Assembly (NCBI RefSeq): GCF_000717185.1
Contig: NZ_JNYE01000002.1
Location: 124,001-188,000 of the forward strand
From: Kitasatospora phosalacinea
GTDB lineage: Bacteria > Actinomycetota > Actinomycetes > Streptomycetales > Streptomycetaceae
Length of the DNA: 64,000 nucleotides
Direction: 5' to 3'
This document shows, in pieces, positions 27,689 through 37,637 of the stretch; within the stretch, counting starts at the first letter, position 1, and the number at the start of each line of letters is the position of its first letter. The notes under the pieces are model-generated. The model made no database searches, was not told the origin of the DNA, and saw only the letters and a program-made list of their open reading frames with translations. Made by a program: the position numbers and the translations under genes.

Positions 27689-28588
27689 TCACTTCCAGGG
27701 GAGGCCGGTGAGCTTCTCGTACGCGTCGATGTAGCGCTGCCGGGTGTGCGCGACGACCTCGTCGGGCAGGCGCGGCGGCGGGTTCTCGCTCTTGCGGTCC
27801 CAGCCGGAGGCGGGCGAGGTCAGCCAGTCGCGGATGATCTGCTTATCGAAGGACGGCTGGTCGCGGCCGGGCTCCCACGCGTCGGCGGGCCAGAAGCGCG
27901 AGGAGTCGGGGGTGAGCACCTCGTCGCCGATGACCAGTTCGCCGTCCAGCAGGCCGAACTCGAACTTGGTGTCGGCGAGGATCAGGCCGCGGTCGCGGGC
28001 GATGTCCCGGGCCCGGGAGTACACCGCGATGGTGGTCTGCCGCAGGGTGGCGGCGAGTTCGGCGCCGACCCGGCGGGCGGTCTCCTCGTAGGGGACGTTC
28101 TCGTCGTGCTCGCCGACCTCGGCCTTGAGCGCCGGGGTGTAGATCGGGCCGGGCAGTTCGGAGCCGTTGTCCAGGCCCTCGGGCAGCGCGACGCCGCACA
28201 CGGTGCGGGAGACCCGGTACTCCTCCAGGCCGGAGCCGGCCAGGTAGCCGCGGGCCACGCACTCCACCGGCACCATGTCGAGGCTGCGGCAGACCAGGGT
28301 GCGCCCGGCCCAGTCGGCGGGGGCGCCCGCGGGCAGCTCGGTGGAGACGACGTGGTTGGGGACGATGTCGGCGATCCGCTCGAACCACCACAGCGAGAGC
28401 TGGGTCAGGACGCGGCCCTTGTCGGGGATCTCGTTGGGCAGCACCCAGTCGTACGCGGACGTGCGGTCGCTGGCCACCATCACCAGGTTCCCGTCGGCGT
28501 CCCGGTACAGGTCGCGCACCTTGCCGGTGTGCAGGTGGACCAGGCCGGGCACCTGGACCGGCTCGGGCTTGGTGACGAATCCGCTCAC
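27689..28588 (-). CDS. purC: SAICAR synthetase
   Basis: Joins aspartate to CAIR in purine synthesis, with ATP. It is 299 aa, the usual length of the actinobacterial form. It has GKVRDLYRDADGNLVMVASDRTSAYD at the N-terminus, VECVARGYLAGSG, and ILADTKFEFGLLDGELVIGDEVLTPDSSRFW, which together are diagnostic. Start GTG 28588; upstream GAGG is rather far. Same strand and neighbourhood as purSQL and purD, but it is separated from them by exporter and DMFase-like genes, so it has its own promoter. Confidence 0.96.
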   Translation of the reverse strand: MSGFVTKPEPVQVPGLVHLHTGKVRDLYRDADGNLVMVASDRTSAYDWVLPNEIPDKGRVLTQLSLWWFERIADIVPNHVVSTELPAGAPADWAGRTLVCRSLDMVPVECVARGYLAGSGLEEYRVSRTVCGVALPEGLDNGSELPGPIYTPALKAEVGEHDENVPYEETARRVGAELAATLRQTTIAVYSRARDIARDRGLILADTKFEFGLLDGELVIGDEVLTPDSSRFWPADAWEPGRDQPSFDKQIIRDWLTSPASGWDRKSENPPPRLPDEVVAHTRQRYIDAYEKLTGLPWK

Positions 28589-28646
28589 GCTCAGTCAGTC
28601 CTCACAGCTGGGGGGCTCTGCGGCCGAGTCTTTCACGCCCGCCCGC

Positions 28647-30188
28647 TCAGCCGCCGGTGCGCCCCTCCTTGCAGAGGTGGTCCAGCAGGTTGGCGGTGGC
28701 GCGCTGGATCCGCTCGTCGGTGTGCCCGGGCCGGTCCAGCGCGGGCGACCAGGCGAACGTCCCGGCGGCGAACACGTACGCGCCGCTGGGGGCCCGGTAC
28801 AGCGAGGTCTCCTGGTGGGTGGTCCGCCCGGCCGCGTCCCGGTATGGGGAGTGCGCGAGCAGCACCCGCTCGGTGTGCGCGGGCAGTTGGACCTTCGGGT
28901 AGTAGCGGTCGGCCTCCCCGGCGACCAGGCCGGGCAGTTCCTCGCCCTCGGCCAGGCCGGTGCCCTGCCACAGCCAGTGCCCGGTGTTGCGGGCCACCAG
29001 CGGCACCGGCGCGGGCACGCTGCCCGCGTACTGGATGCCCAGCAGGTGCTGCTCGGGCTCCCCGGCGTCCCGCCACAGCGCGGAGGCGGCGCCCGGCACC
29101 CCGGCGGCGGGGTGGTCGGCGGCGACCCGCTGGCGCTTGCGGCAGTTCAGCAGCCGGGACGGCTCGCCGTCGGGGCCCGCGGACAGCTCGACCCGCCAGT
29201 ACAGGCTGTTCGCGGAGAGGAACACCAGCGAGGTGCCGCCGTCCCGGGCCCGTTCGGCGGCCCGCCGCATCGGCTCCGACCAGTACTCGTCGTGCCCGGG
29301 GAAGACCAGCGCCTTGTAGCGGGAGGCGTCCACCAGCCCGGCGTGCAGGTCGGTCGCGGTGGCGTAGCCCAGGTCGTAGCCGTAGCGCTCGGCCCAGCGG
29401 ATGAAGTCGTAGGCGTGCCCGACGTGCAGCGGCAGCCCGGCCCCGGCGTGCGGCCGGTCGAAGGAGACCGTGACGGCCGCCTCGCCCTCCCCGACCAGCT
29501 GCCCGGCGCCGTCCCAGGCGTGGTACAGGCTGGCGCCGTGGTGCCCGTCCTCGGGGAACAGGTTGTACGCCTGCCAGGTCACGTCGGGCAGCACCAGCAG
29601 CAGGTCGGCCGGGCCGAAGTCCCGCACGGTGAACGGGATGTGGCTGCGGTGGCCGCCGTCGGCGGTGGTCAGCACGGCGACGTACGCGCCGGAGCGCCAG
29701 TCCGCGGGCACCTGCAGCCGCCAGGACTGCCACCAGTGGTGGCAGGAGACGGTGCGGTCGGCGACCATCGGCGCGGGCTGGGCCAGGCCGGAGATCAGCG
29801 GGCTGGAGTACACCTGCCGGGCGCCGTCGCCGCCGTCGTGGCCGATCCGGTAGACGTCGACCTGGAACTCCTGCGGCGGGTTGACCGTCACCCGGAAGTC
29901 CACCGAGCCGCCGGGGCGCGCCAGGCCCGCCGAGGCGAAGCCCTTGATCTGCCGGCGCACGTCGTCCGCGTTGCGCGGGCCGCTGACCGCGGGGCGCGGC
30001 CGGGACTGGCCGTCGAGCGGCCGCTGGCCGGGGGCGTCCACGCTCACGTACCAGGGGACCACGCCCTCGGCGTCGGCCAGGTAGTGGTCGGGGCTGCGCA
30101 GCCAGGGCAGCGGGCCCTGCCCGAACGGGTCGGACACCCCGTGCGCCAACGTGCCGGACTCCCACCGGCGGTTGGACTCCGTCCTCAC
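28647..30188 (-). CDS. N,N-dimethylformamidase beta-subunit-like protein
   Basis: A 513-aa protein. I start at GTG 30188, which has a GGGGAGGGG site 4-6 nt upstream and gives the plausible N-terminus VRTESNRRWESGTLAH; an in-frame ATG at 30230 is less well placed. The core matches the large-subunit C-terminal domain of DMFase: HHWWQSWRLQVPADWRSGAYVAVL (beta-sandwich part), PDVTWQAYNLF, then ALVFPGHDEYWSEPMRRAA followed by an SLVFLSANSLYWRVEL segment. DMFase hydrolyses dimethylformamide; the actinobacterial relatives have no established substrate, and no small subunit gene is nearby. No signal peptide is evident. Confidence 0.8.
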   Translation of the reverse strand: MRTESNRRWESGTLAHGVSDPFGQGPLPWLRSPDHYLADAEGVVPWYVSVDAPGQRPLDGQSRPRPAVSGPRNADDVRRQIKGFASAGLARPGGSVDFRVTVNPPQEFQVDVYRIGHDGGDGARQVYSSPLISGLAQPAPMVADRTVSCHHWWQSWRLQVPADWRSGAYVAVLTTADGGHRSHIPFTVRDFGPADLLLVLPDVTWQAYNLFPEDGHHGASLYHAWDGAGQLVGEGEAAVTVSFDRPHAGAGLPLHVGHAYDFIRWAERYGYDLGYATATDLHAGLVDASRYKALVFPGHDEYWSEPMRRAAERARDGGTSLVFLSANSLYWRVELSAGPDGEPSRLLNCRKRQRVAADHPAAGVPGAASALWRDAGEPEQHLLGIQYAGSVPAPVPLVARNTGHWLWQGTGLAEGEELPGLVAGEADRYYPKVQLPAHTERVLLAHSPYRDAAGRTTHQETSLYRAPSGAYVFAAGTFAWSPALDRPGHTDERIQRATANLLDHLCKEGRTGG

Positions 30189-30350
30189 ACGCCCCTCCCC
30201 ACCCTTCGCCCATCCACCGAGGGTTGGCATTTGCCATGCGGATGTGCGTGCGGACCAGCACACCACAGTTGGACGACGAAGCGTCACCCCACCGTAGCAA
30301 TTGGTACGAATGAAACCGGGTTTCCCGGGACAGTCCGAAACCGTCCCGGT

Positions 30351-31838
30351 TCAGCCCGAAAGGCGCACCGGACGCTCGACCCGGACACCGGCCCGCTCCA
30401 GCCAGCCGCGCAGCGGGCCGTCCTGCCCGTCCTCGACCGCCATCGCCACCGCGGGGGCCAGTTCGGCCCGGGGCGCGGCCGGGCAGAGCAGCACCGGGCC
30501 GTCCAGCCAGTCCAGGCCCGCGGTGGCCGTCCCGGCGTCCACCGCGGCGCAGCAGACGGTGGCGACCAGGTGCTCGACCAGCAGGTCACGGCCGCTGCGC
30601 ACGGGGGGCAGCGGGGGCGCGACCTCGGCGGCGCGCGCCACCCGGCCGGCCAGCGCGGCGGCCAGCTCCTCGGCCTCGCCCGCGGCCAGCCGGGCCAGCA
30701 GCTTGTCCAGGGCCGGGCCGGTGTGCGGGTGCTCGTCGCCCAGCGCGGCCTGCAGGGCGGCGGCCTGGGCGCGCCAGCCGCGGTCGACGACCTGCTGCGG
30801 GTAGTCCTCCCAGTCGAGCGGCTGCCAGCCGGCGGCCGGTTCCTCGTGCAGCAGCTCGGCGGCCAGCCGGGAGACCCGGGTGTCGACCAGGCCGGGCTCC
30901 TCCAGCAGGTCGCAGGCGGGGCGGTCGCCGAGCCGGTTCTCGTAGCCGTCGGCGAGCCGGTCGCGGCGGGAGAGCTCGGTGAGCGCGGAGACCACGCCCG
31001 CGTTCAGGTGCGCGGGGTGCAGGCCGAGCCGCCAGGCGGGCAGCGCGACCCGGGTGAGCAGGCGGTCCCAGCCCGCGTAGGCCAGGCCGACCTGGGCCTG
31101 GGCGGCGATCCGCGGCCCGTAGTCGACGGCCCTGGCCTGCTCGGAGGCCCGGGCGGCGACGGCGTGCTCCAGTTCGGCGGAGTACTCGCGGCAGGCGCCC
31201 AGCAGCCGCCGGTCGACCAGGCCGACCAGGGCGGCGGGGCCGCGGCGGCGCTCGGCCAGCGAGGCGTCCAGGGTGCGCACCCAGCGGCGGGCGGCGGCGA
31301 TGTCCGGGTCGGCGGCCGCGGCGGTGCCGGCCACCACGGGGGCGAGCAGGGCGCGCAGCTCCCCGGCCCGCATCCACCACAGGAAGGGGGAGCCGATCAC
31401 CAGCACCGGCGCGGCCGGGCCGGGGCGGCCGCGCCGGTGCGGTTCCTCCAGCCAGCTGTCGCAGTCGGGCGTGAGCGCGATCGCGGCGGGCGCCGGGACG
31501 TCGAGGCGCTCGGCGAGCTCCTCGATCAGCCGGTACAGCTCGGGGGCCTCGGTGCGGGCCAGCGCCACCGCCGGGGTGACCGGCGGCACCGCCAGGCGGT
31601 GCGCCCGGGCCACCAGGGCGGCCAGTGCCAGGGTCAGCGCGGCGACCGCGCAGACCGCCCAGCGGATGCCGTCCCAGAGCGGGGCGTCCGGCGCCCCGGG
31701 GGCGCCTATGTGCCCGGTGAACCGCCCGGCCAGCAGCACCGCCGCGCAGGCGGCGGGCAGCGCGGCGGCGGCCACGGCCCGTCCGCGCAGACGCAGGACG
31801 GCCTGGGCCCGTGCGCGTGCGGTGTCCACTGCAGTCAT
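30351..31838 (-). CDS. Membrane protein resembling M48 peptidase but lacking HExxH
   Basis: A 495-aa protein; ATG 31838 has AAGGGGG upstream. Two hydrophobic helices (~22-40, ~60-78) are followed by a soluble part. The order of elements copies M48 peptidases: ELYRLIEELAERLDVPAPAAIALTP (equivalent of the substrate-side strand), VLVIGSPFLWWMRAGELRALLAPVVAG. Where M48 enzymes have HExxH, this protein has APVVAG at ~166-171, so the zinc site is gone. The long Ala/Leu/Glu-rich C-terminal half is helical. It looks like a pseudo-protease; role unknown. It lies between purC-side genes and purD on the same strand. Confidence 0.65.
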   Translation of the reverse strand: MTAVDTARARAQAVLRLRGRAVAAAALPAACAAVLLAGRFTGHIGAPGAPDAPLWDGIRWAVCAVAALTLALAALVARAHRLAVPPVTPAVALARTEAPELYRLIEELAERLDVPAPAAIALTPDCDSWLEEPHRRGRPGPAAPVLVIGSPFLWWMRAGELRALLAPVVAGTAAAADPDIAAARRWVRTLDASLAERRRGPAALVGLVDRRLLGACREYSAELEHAVAARASEQARAVDYGPRIAAQAQVGLAYAGWDRLLTRVALPAWRLGLHPAHLNAGVVSALTELSRRDRLADGYENRLGDRPACDLLEEPGLVDTRVSRLAAELLHEEPAAGWQPLDWEDYPQQVVDRGWRAQAAALQAALGDEHPHTGPALDKLLARLAAGEAEELAAALAGRVARAAEVAPPLPPVRSGRDLLVEHLVATVCCAAVDAGTATAGLDWLDGPVLLCPAAPRAELAPAVAMAVEDGQDGPLRGWLERAGVRVERPVRLSG

Positions 31839-32287
31839 CGCCGCGGCACCCCCTTCGCAGCCGACTCGACTCGATCAATTCCGGTACGGGAAGCGGCGGA
31901 TGCCGAACCCGGTGGTACGACTCGCGTGGCGCTCTCCTGCCAGTCTCGACGCCCCGGTGCGGGCGGGTGTTCCGGAACTCCGGCGATTCCACCCGTCCTG
32001 GTGACACCGCGGCGGGGTGCGCCACCGCTCCCAGCATCCCCCCGGCGCGCCGGGTCGACGAGCCGCGTCCGCACCCGGGCCCCCGTCCCGGCGCGATGCA
32101 GCGCACCCTAAGGCCCGCGCTCGCGCCCCGTCAGCAGGATGCCCGGGTCATCACCCGAAGGGTTGGTTTTCCGGGCGCCGAGCTGACCGGCGCGACCTCG
32201 GGAAACGCCGCGGGGCGCTGCGTCCGGACGGGTCGGTCCGGGCACAGCGCCCCGCGGGAGCGGTCTGCTAGTGGGCTGCCGCCGCGC
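31839..32287. other. 449-bp spacer purD / M48-like gene
   Basis: No gene is supported. It holds the purD terminator at 32208-32257 and, nearer 31850-31900, the lower-GC DNA expected for the promoter of the M48-like gene. Confidence 0.5.
32208..32257 (-). terminator. Terminator after purD
   Basis: 22-bp inverted repeat with two mismatched positions (32208-32229 / 32236-32257), 30 nt past the purD stop on the minus strand. Confidence 0.8.
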
Positions 32288-33532
<1,245 letters not shown>

Positions 33533-33540
33533 GCCTGCCA

Positions 33541-33546
33541 AGCCTA
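33541..33546 (-). promoter_or_regulatory. Leaderless-type -10 (TAGGCT) of purD
   Basis: On the minus strand, TAGGCT ends 8 nt before GTG 33532; no convincing ribosome binding site. Confidence 0.45.
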
Positions 33547-33743
33547 GTCGGTGGCCGGTTCCGCGCCGTCGGCGGCTCCGGCGGAAGCTCCGAACCCGGC
33601 GGCCGTCCCCCCTCCCGGGTTCGTAGGAAGACACAGGAACTTCCCCGAACAGCCGTGCCGTCACGCCGACGACCCGGCCCGCCCTCGCTCGGACGGGTGA
33701 AATCCGGCCAGCCGCCGCAACCCTCCCACCTCGGCTTCCGGAG

Positions 33744-33753
33744 GTGAAATCAC
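33744..33753. promoter_or_regulatory. BldD-like dyad GTGAAATCAC
   Basis: GTGA and TCAC half-sites with a 2-bp centre, followed by a further TCAC at 33761. This is the half-site layout of BldD boxes; the match is short. Confidence 0.3.
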
Positions 33754-34016
33754 ATAACGATCACTGCGGAAGCGCCCCCACGGTCAGCCATTTGGCGGTA
33801 AGAAGTGCTGTTGGACCAGGACCCGGCCGCACCGCCGGGCACGGCACCGTGGGCGGCTGCGACCCGCGCTCGGCGCCACGGGTCCGCACCGCCGTGCCAC
33901 GAACCGCCAGATCCACGAGGCCGACCGCCCGTCCCCCCGGACGGCCGGCCCCCGTACCGTTCAGTCCCGGTGCCCGCCGGGCCTCCGCAGTCACCCCGCC
34001 ACAGGGAGCGCCACAG

Positions 34017-34802
34017 GTGAGCCAGCCGGAAATGCAGCCCGAGGAGAGCCCCTGGGGCAAAGAGGTCGCCGACGACGACCAGTCCGTCCCGGGTGTCGGC
34101 GGCCGGACCCCGACCCGCCGCCGCGCCGACCTGAGCGCGCGTCAGTTCCCGCTCGGCGACTGGGGCGAGCCCGCCGAGCGCCTGGAGGAGCTCTACCGCT
34201 GGTCGGAGGAGCGGGCCGTCGAGGCGATCGACTGGTACCGCCGGGACCGGGTCTGGAAGCGCCGCTGGGCCCGCCTGCTGCGCTTCTCCGCCGCGGTCTT
34301 CACCGTCGGCGGCGTCACCGCCCCGCTGGTCTCCCTCGCCCGCGAGTTCCCGCACGCCATGGAGTGGGGCTACACCGGCCTCGCCCTCGCCGCCGCCTCG
34401 GTGCTCGCCGACCGCGCCTTCGGGCTCACCTCCGGCTGGATGCGCGACGTCTCCACCTCGCAGGCCCTGCAGCGCCGCCTGGAGGCCTTCCAGTTCGACT
34501 GGGCCTCCGAGTGCGTCCGCGAGGTCCTCGGCCCCACCGAGGGCACCGCGGGCGAGGCCGCCGAGCGCTGCCTCGGCGTGCTGCGCCGCTTCTGCGAGGA
34601 CGTCTCCGACATGGTCCGCACCGAGACCTCCGAGTGGATGCTGGAGTTCCGGGCCGGCATGAGCCAGCTCCCCACCCAGGCCCCCGGCGCCTGGGGCGGC
34701 CGCAACGAGGGCGGCTCCGGCGCCCAGGTCCGCGTCCTGCCCCCGCCGGGCACCCGGCCCACCATGCCCCGCCAGCGCCCCCCGGAGGGCCCGCTGCGCT
34801 AG
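34017..34802 (+). CDS. SLATT-domain two-helix membrane protein
   Basis: A 261-aa protein. GTG 34017 follows CAGGGAG; ATG 34032 is an alternative. The layout is a ~55-residue charged N-terminus, an amphipathic helix LEELYRWSEERAVEAIDWYRRD (~56-78), two transmembrane helices (~88-108 and ~117-137) with a short loop, then a cytosolic helical part (TSQALQRRLEAFQFDWASE) and a Pro-rich tail. This is the arrangement of SLATT domains, which act as membrane effectors in nucleotide-signalling immune systems but also occur as stand-alone proteins. No cGAS/CD-NTase or SLOG gene is adjacent, so a defence role is unproven here. Confidence 0.72.
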   Translation: MSQPEMQPEESPWGKEVADDDQSVPGVGGRTPTRRRADLSARQFPLGDWGEPAERLEELYRWSEERAVEAIDWYRRDRVWKRRWARLLRFSAAVFTVGGVTAPLVSLAREFPHAMEWGYTGLALAAASVLADRAFGLTSGWMRDVSTSQALQRRLEAFQFDWASECVREVLGPTEGTAGEAAERCLGVLRRFCEDVSDMVRTETSEWMLEFRAGMSQLPTQAPGAWGGRNEGGSGAQVRVLPPPGTRPTMPRQRPPEGPLR

Positions 34803-34824
34803 GCCGGAGCCGGGAGGCGGAGTC

Positions 34825-34932
34825 GGGGGCGCGAGGAACTGCGCGGCCGGCCGAGCACGCACAGCCGGACCGCGACACGGGACGAGGGCTTGCACCGCCC
34901 CGCGATCTTGCTGACGTGTTCCCCGCGCCCCC
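34825..34932. repeat. Widely spaced inverted repeat of streptomycete intergenic type
   Basis: GGGGGCGCGAGGAAC (34825-34839) and its near-complement (34918-34932, one mismatch) frame a 78-bp centre. I recall a similar GGGGCGCGGGGAACTGCGC element scattered between genes in many streptomycete genomes. It separates convergent genes here and may help termination. Confidence 0.55.
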
Positions 34933-34941
34933 GGTTCCGCG

Positions 34942-35589
34942 TCAGGCGAAGACGATCATCGAGCCCTGGGTGACGCTCCGGGTCGCCGCCGTGTAGAGCC
35001 CGGCCCAGGCGTGGCGCTCCCTCGCGTAGGGGTGGAAGTCGTCGATCGGGGGCCCGAAGGGCTGCTCCAGCTGGGTGGGGCCGAGCGGGCGGGTGGGCTG
35101 CGGGGGGTCGAGCGGGTCGATGCCCAACAGCGGTGCGACCGCCTGGAGTTCGCGCAGCAGCCCGTAGGAGGAGCCCAACGGCCCGCCCGCGGACAGGAGT
35201 TCGTCGGCGACCAGCGGGAGGTGGAAGTCGACCGGCAGGTACGCCCCGGCGTGGTCGAAGTGCCAGACCAGGTGCGACTGTTCGGCGGTGGCCTCGAACA
35301 TCTCCAGCAGCTGCTCGTAGTCGCTGCCGAGCGCGTCCACCGGTGTCACCTCGAACCCGGTGAGCCCCAACAGGTAGGCGCGGCGCAGGAAGTGGAGCGA
35401 GTCGTAGTCGAACGCGGCTATCGCCTCGACGTCCCCGGAGAAGCCCGGCACGTACGGGTGGACCGGGACGGGCGGCAGTCCGTGCTGGGCGAGCACCGCG
35501 TCGTAGCGGTCGAGGTCCTCGCGGAACGGGTTCTCGGGGCTGTGGGAGAGCACGTCCACGAGCGGGACGAGCCAGAGGTCGCAGGCCAT
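34942..35589 (-). CDS. Protein of unknown function
   Basis: I do not recognise this 215-aa acidic, soluble protein. ATG 35589 gives MACDLWLVPLVDVLSHSPENPF; an in-frame ATG at 35601 lies almost on top of a GAGAGG site, so the true start is open. It is rich in aromatic residues, Pro and Leu. It has PVPVHPYVPGFSGDVEAIAAFDYDSLHFLRRAY near the N-terminal third, a SHLVWHFDHAGAYLPVDFHLPL block in the middle, and PIDDFHPYARERHAWAGLY near the end. No membrane segment or known catalytic motif is seen. Small acidic proteins of this look are often immunity proteins, but no toxin gene is beside it. Confidence 0.55.
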   Translation of the reverse strand: MACDLWLVPLVDVLSHSPENPFREDLDRYDAVLAQHGLPPVPVHPYVPGFSGDVEAIAAFDYDSLHFLRRAYLLGLTGFEVTPVDALGSDYEQLLEMFEATAEQSHLVWHFDHAGAYLPVDFHLPLVADELLSAGGPLGSSYGLLRELQAVAPLLGIDPLDPPQPTRPLGPTQLEQPFGPPIDDFHPYARERHAWAGLYTAATRSVTQGSMIVFA

Positions 35590-35633
35590 GGGCCGGCTCA
35601 TCCTCTCGGGTGACGGGGCAACGGGCCCCAACC

Positions 35634-36536
35634 CTACCGGCCCGTGGCGGGCTCGCCGCTGCCCGGCCGGAACGGCCGGGCGAAGCGCCCGGGCGGCACG
35701 AAGCGGGGCATCGGCACCCGGCCGAGCCCGACGGAGGCGGACGCGGGCCGGGGGCCGGCCGGGGGCGGCTGCGCCACCGTCGCGGCGGGCGGCGGGCCGA
35801 CCGGCTCGCGCAGCAGCCGGAGCACGGCGACGCCCTCCAGCGACTGGCCGAGCCGCCGGGCGAGGAACTCGACGGTGAACAGGTTGTAGTCGTTGACGAC
35901 CCGGTGCGCGCCGTACCGGTCGCGGGCCTCGATCCGGTCGACGAGCTCGCCGTGCCGGTCCCAGCAGACGCCGGCCAGGTCGCCGCCCGCGGCCCGCAGG
36001 TGCGGGGCGGCGAACATCCAGGACTGGATCCGCAGCCAGCCGAGGTGGTCGGCGATCCGCTCGTTGCCCAGCACCGCGGCGGCCTCCTGCCAGAACCGCA
36101 GGTCGCAGCCGACCAGGACGTCGAGCTGCCCGGCCCGGGCGGCCCGGGCCGCGGCGTCGGCGCGGCGGCGCAGCGAGGACAGCCGGGACCAGTCGTAGCG
36201 GTGCCCGGCGCGGGCGGCCAGGTGGCGCATCGCGTTGTCGGTGAGCAGGGTGCGGGCCTCGAAGATCTCCAGGAAGTCGTCCCAGGTGAACTCGGGGACA
36301 GTGAAGCCGCGGTGCGGTTCGCTGACCAGCAGCCCCTGGGCGGCGAGGTCGACCAGGGCCTCGCGGGCGGGGGTGGCGGAGACGCCGTAGATGTCGGCGA
36401 TCTCCTTGACGGTGAAGTTGCGCCCCGCCGGGAGCCGCCCGGCCATCATCTCGTCGCGCAGGGCGTCGGCGATCTGCTCGCGCAGGCTGTTGCGCCGGAT
36501 CAGGGCGCGCCCGCCCCCCGCTCCCGCAGCGGTCAT
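35634..36536 (-). CDS. GntR-family (FadR/FCD type) transcriptional regulator
   Basis: A 300-aa DNA-binding regulator; ATG 36536 has GAGAGGGGGC upstream. The winged helix covers residues ~15-80 (LREQIADALRDEMMAGRLPAGRNFTVKEIADIYGVSATPAREALVDLAAQGLLV). The FCD-type effector domain (~95-225) has metal/ligand residues such as the Asp in VGCDLRFWQEAA and a His in CWDRHGELVDRIEARD. A Pro-rich tail of ~60 residues is unusual. It is the first gene after the nitrilase-like gene on the same strand (145 bp gap) and may regulate it. Effector unknown. Confidence 0.9.
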   Translation of the reverse strand: MTAAGAGGGRALIRRNSLREQIADALRDEMMAGRLPAGRNFTVKEIADIYGVSATPAREALVDLAAQGLLVSEPHRGFTVPEFTWDDFLEIFEARTLLTDNAMRHLAARAGHRYDWSRLSSLRRRADAAARAARAGQLDVLVGCDLRFWQEAAAVLGNERIADHLGWLRIQSWMFAAPHLRAAGGDLAGVCWDRHGELVDRIEARDRYGAHRVVNDYNLFTVEFLARRLGQSLEGVAVLRLLREPVGPPPAATVAQPPPAGPRPASASVGLGRVPMPRFVPPGRFARPFRPGSGEPATGR

Positions 36537-36681
36537 GGCCGCCCCCTCTCCGCGCCGCACCCTCGTACGGCCGGGACCCGGCTCACAAAACGCGCACAGA
36601 GTACCCCGGAATGGTCAATCCGGACCAAGGGCACGGAAAAATCCGTGCCCTTGCCTACGGATGCCGCCGGATGCCGCCGGG

Positions 36682-37479
36682 TCAGCGCTGCACGGGGGCG
36701 GGGATGCCGAGCAGCCGGTCCCGGTGGACCGGGAAGTCGGCCCGGCACTTCGCGACCTCGGCGGGGTCGAAGTCGACGGTGAGCACCTGCTCGTCCGGCC
36801 CGGCCTCGGCCAGCACCCGGCCCCAGGGGTCGACGACGATGCTGCGCCCGGCCTGCTCGACCCCGCCGTGGGTGCCCGCGGTGTTGCAGGCCAGCACGAA
36901 GGCCTGCTCCTCGACGGCCCGGGCCCGGGCCAGCAGGTTCCAGTGCTCGGCGCGCCGGGCGGGCCAGGCGGCCGGGACGACCAGCAGCTCGGCGCCGCCG
37001 TCCAGCAGGGCCCGGAACAGCTCGGGGAAGCGCAGGTCGTAGCAGGTGGCCAGGCCCAGCACGGCGAAGGGGGCGTCCGCGGTGACGATCTCCTGCCCGG
37101 CGCCCATCGCGACGGCCTCGCCGCTGTCGAAGCCGAAGCGGTGGATCTTGCGGTAGGTGCGGACGAGTTCGCCGTCGGGGGCGAACAGCAGCGAGGTGTT
37201 GTAGATCGGGCCGTCCGGGTCCCGTTCGACGATCGAACCGGCGTGCAGCCAGCAGCCCACGGCCTTCGCCGCGGCGGACATCGCCTCGGCGGTGGGGCCG
37301 TCCAGCGGTTCGGCGCCGGTCGGCCAGGCGTCGTAGGCGAAGCCGCCGACCGGCCACAGCTCGGGCAGCACCACCAGGTCGGCGCCGTCCTGGGCGCGGG
37401 CCAGCGCCGCGGCCCTGGCCCGGCGCTCGGCGGCCGGCTCGGCGTCCGACACGGCGAGTTGGATCAATGAAGCGCGCAC
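36682..37479 (-). CDS. Carbon-nitrogen hydrolase (nitrilase superfamily, Nit2-like)
   Basis: A 265-aa cytosolic amidase-type enzyme. The catalytic triad is visible: Glu40 in VVLPELWP, Lys110 in TYRKIHRFGF, Cys145 in ATCYDLRFPELF. The second structural Glu is in ARARAVEEQAF. Length and motifs fit branch 10/Nit2-like omega-amidases, which hydrolyse omega-amides of oxo acids, but the substrate is not set by sequence. GTG 37479 gives VRASLIQLAVSD, the family start; the open frame continues upstream without similarity. Divergent from the MDMPI gene at 37638. Confidence 0.88.
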   Translation of the reverse strand: MRASLIQLAVSDAEPAAERRARAAALARAQDGADLVVLPELWPVGGFAYDAWPTGAEPLDGPTAEAMSAAAKAVGCWLHAGSIVERDPDGPIYNTSLLFAPDGELVRTYRKIHRFGFDSGEAVAMGAGQEIVTADAPFAVLGLATCYDLRFPELFRALLDGGAELLVVPAAWPARRAEHWNLLARARAVEEQAFVLACNTAGTHGGVEQAGRSIVVDPWGRVLAEAGPDEQVLTVDFDPAEVAKCRADFPVHRDRLLGIPAPVQR

Positions 37480-37637
37480 AGTACCACCGTCCACGGCAAG
37501 AGTCCTACGATCGTCACCCGAAAGCGCTGCCCTGCTCTCACCCGGCAGCGTAACGTGCCGTATGCGCGTCCGTGCGAGGTCTCGGCAGCCCGGGCGACGT
37601 GGGACGACGCAAGCCGACGGAGGGGCCGGAGATACCC

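Larger units (their letters stand above)
33533..34016. other. 484-bp divergent spacer purD / SLATT gene
   Basis: No gene is supported. It holds the purD promoter at the left and a relatively A/T-rich stretch at 33735-33800 with a GTGA-AA-TCAC dyad, probably the SLATT-gene promoter region. TGAAATC occurs twice (near 33700 and at 33745). Confidence 0.5.

Noticed and set aside
28647..30287. Longer DMFase-like protein from a start at 30287 or 30230
   Set aside because: GTG 30188 has the best ribosome site and the more plausible N-terminus.
28275..32111. A 1278-codon open frame on the plus strand
   Set aside because: Antisense to purC, the DMFase-like and M48-like genes, which all show clear family motifs; its own translation is Gly/Gln/Val low complexity.
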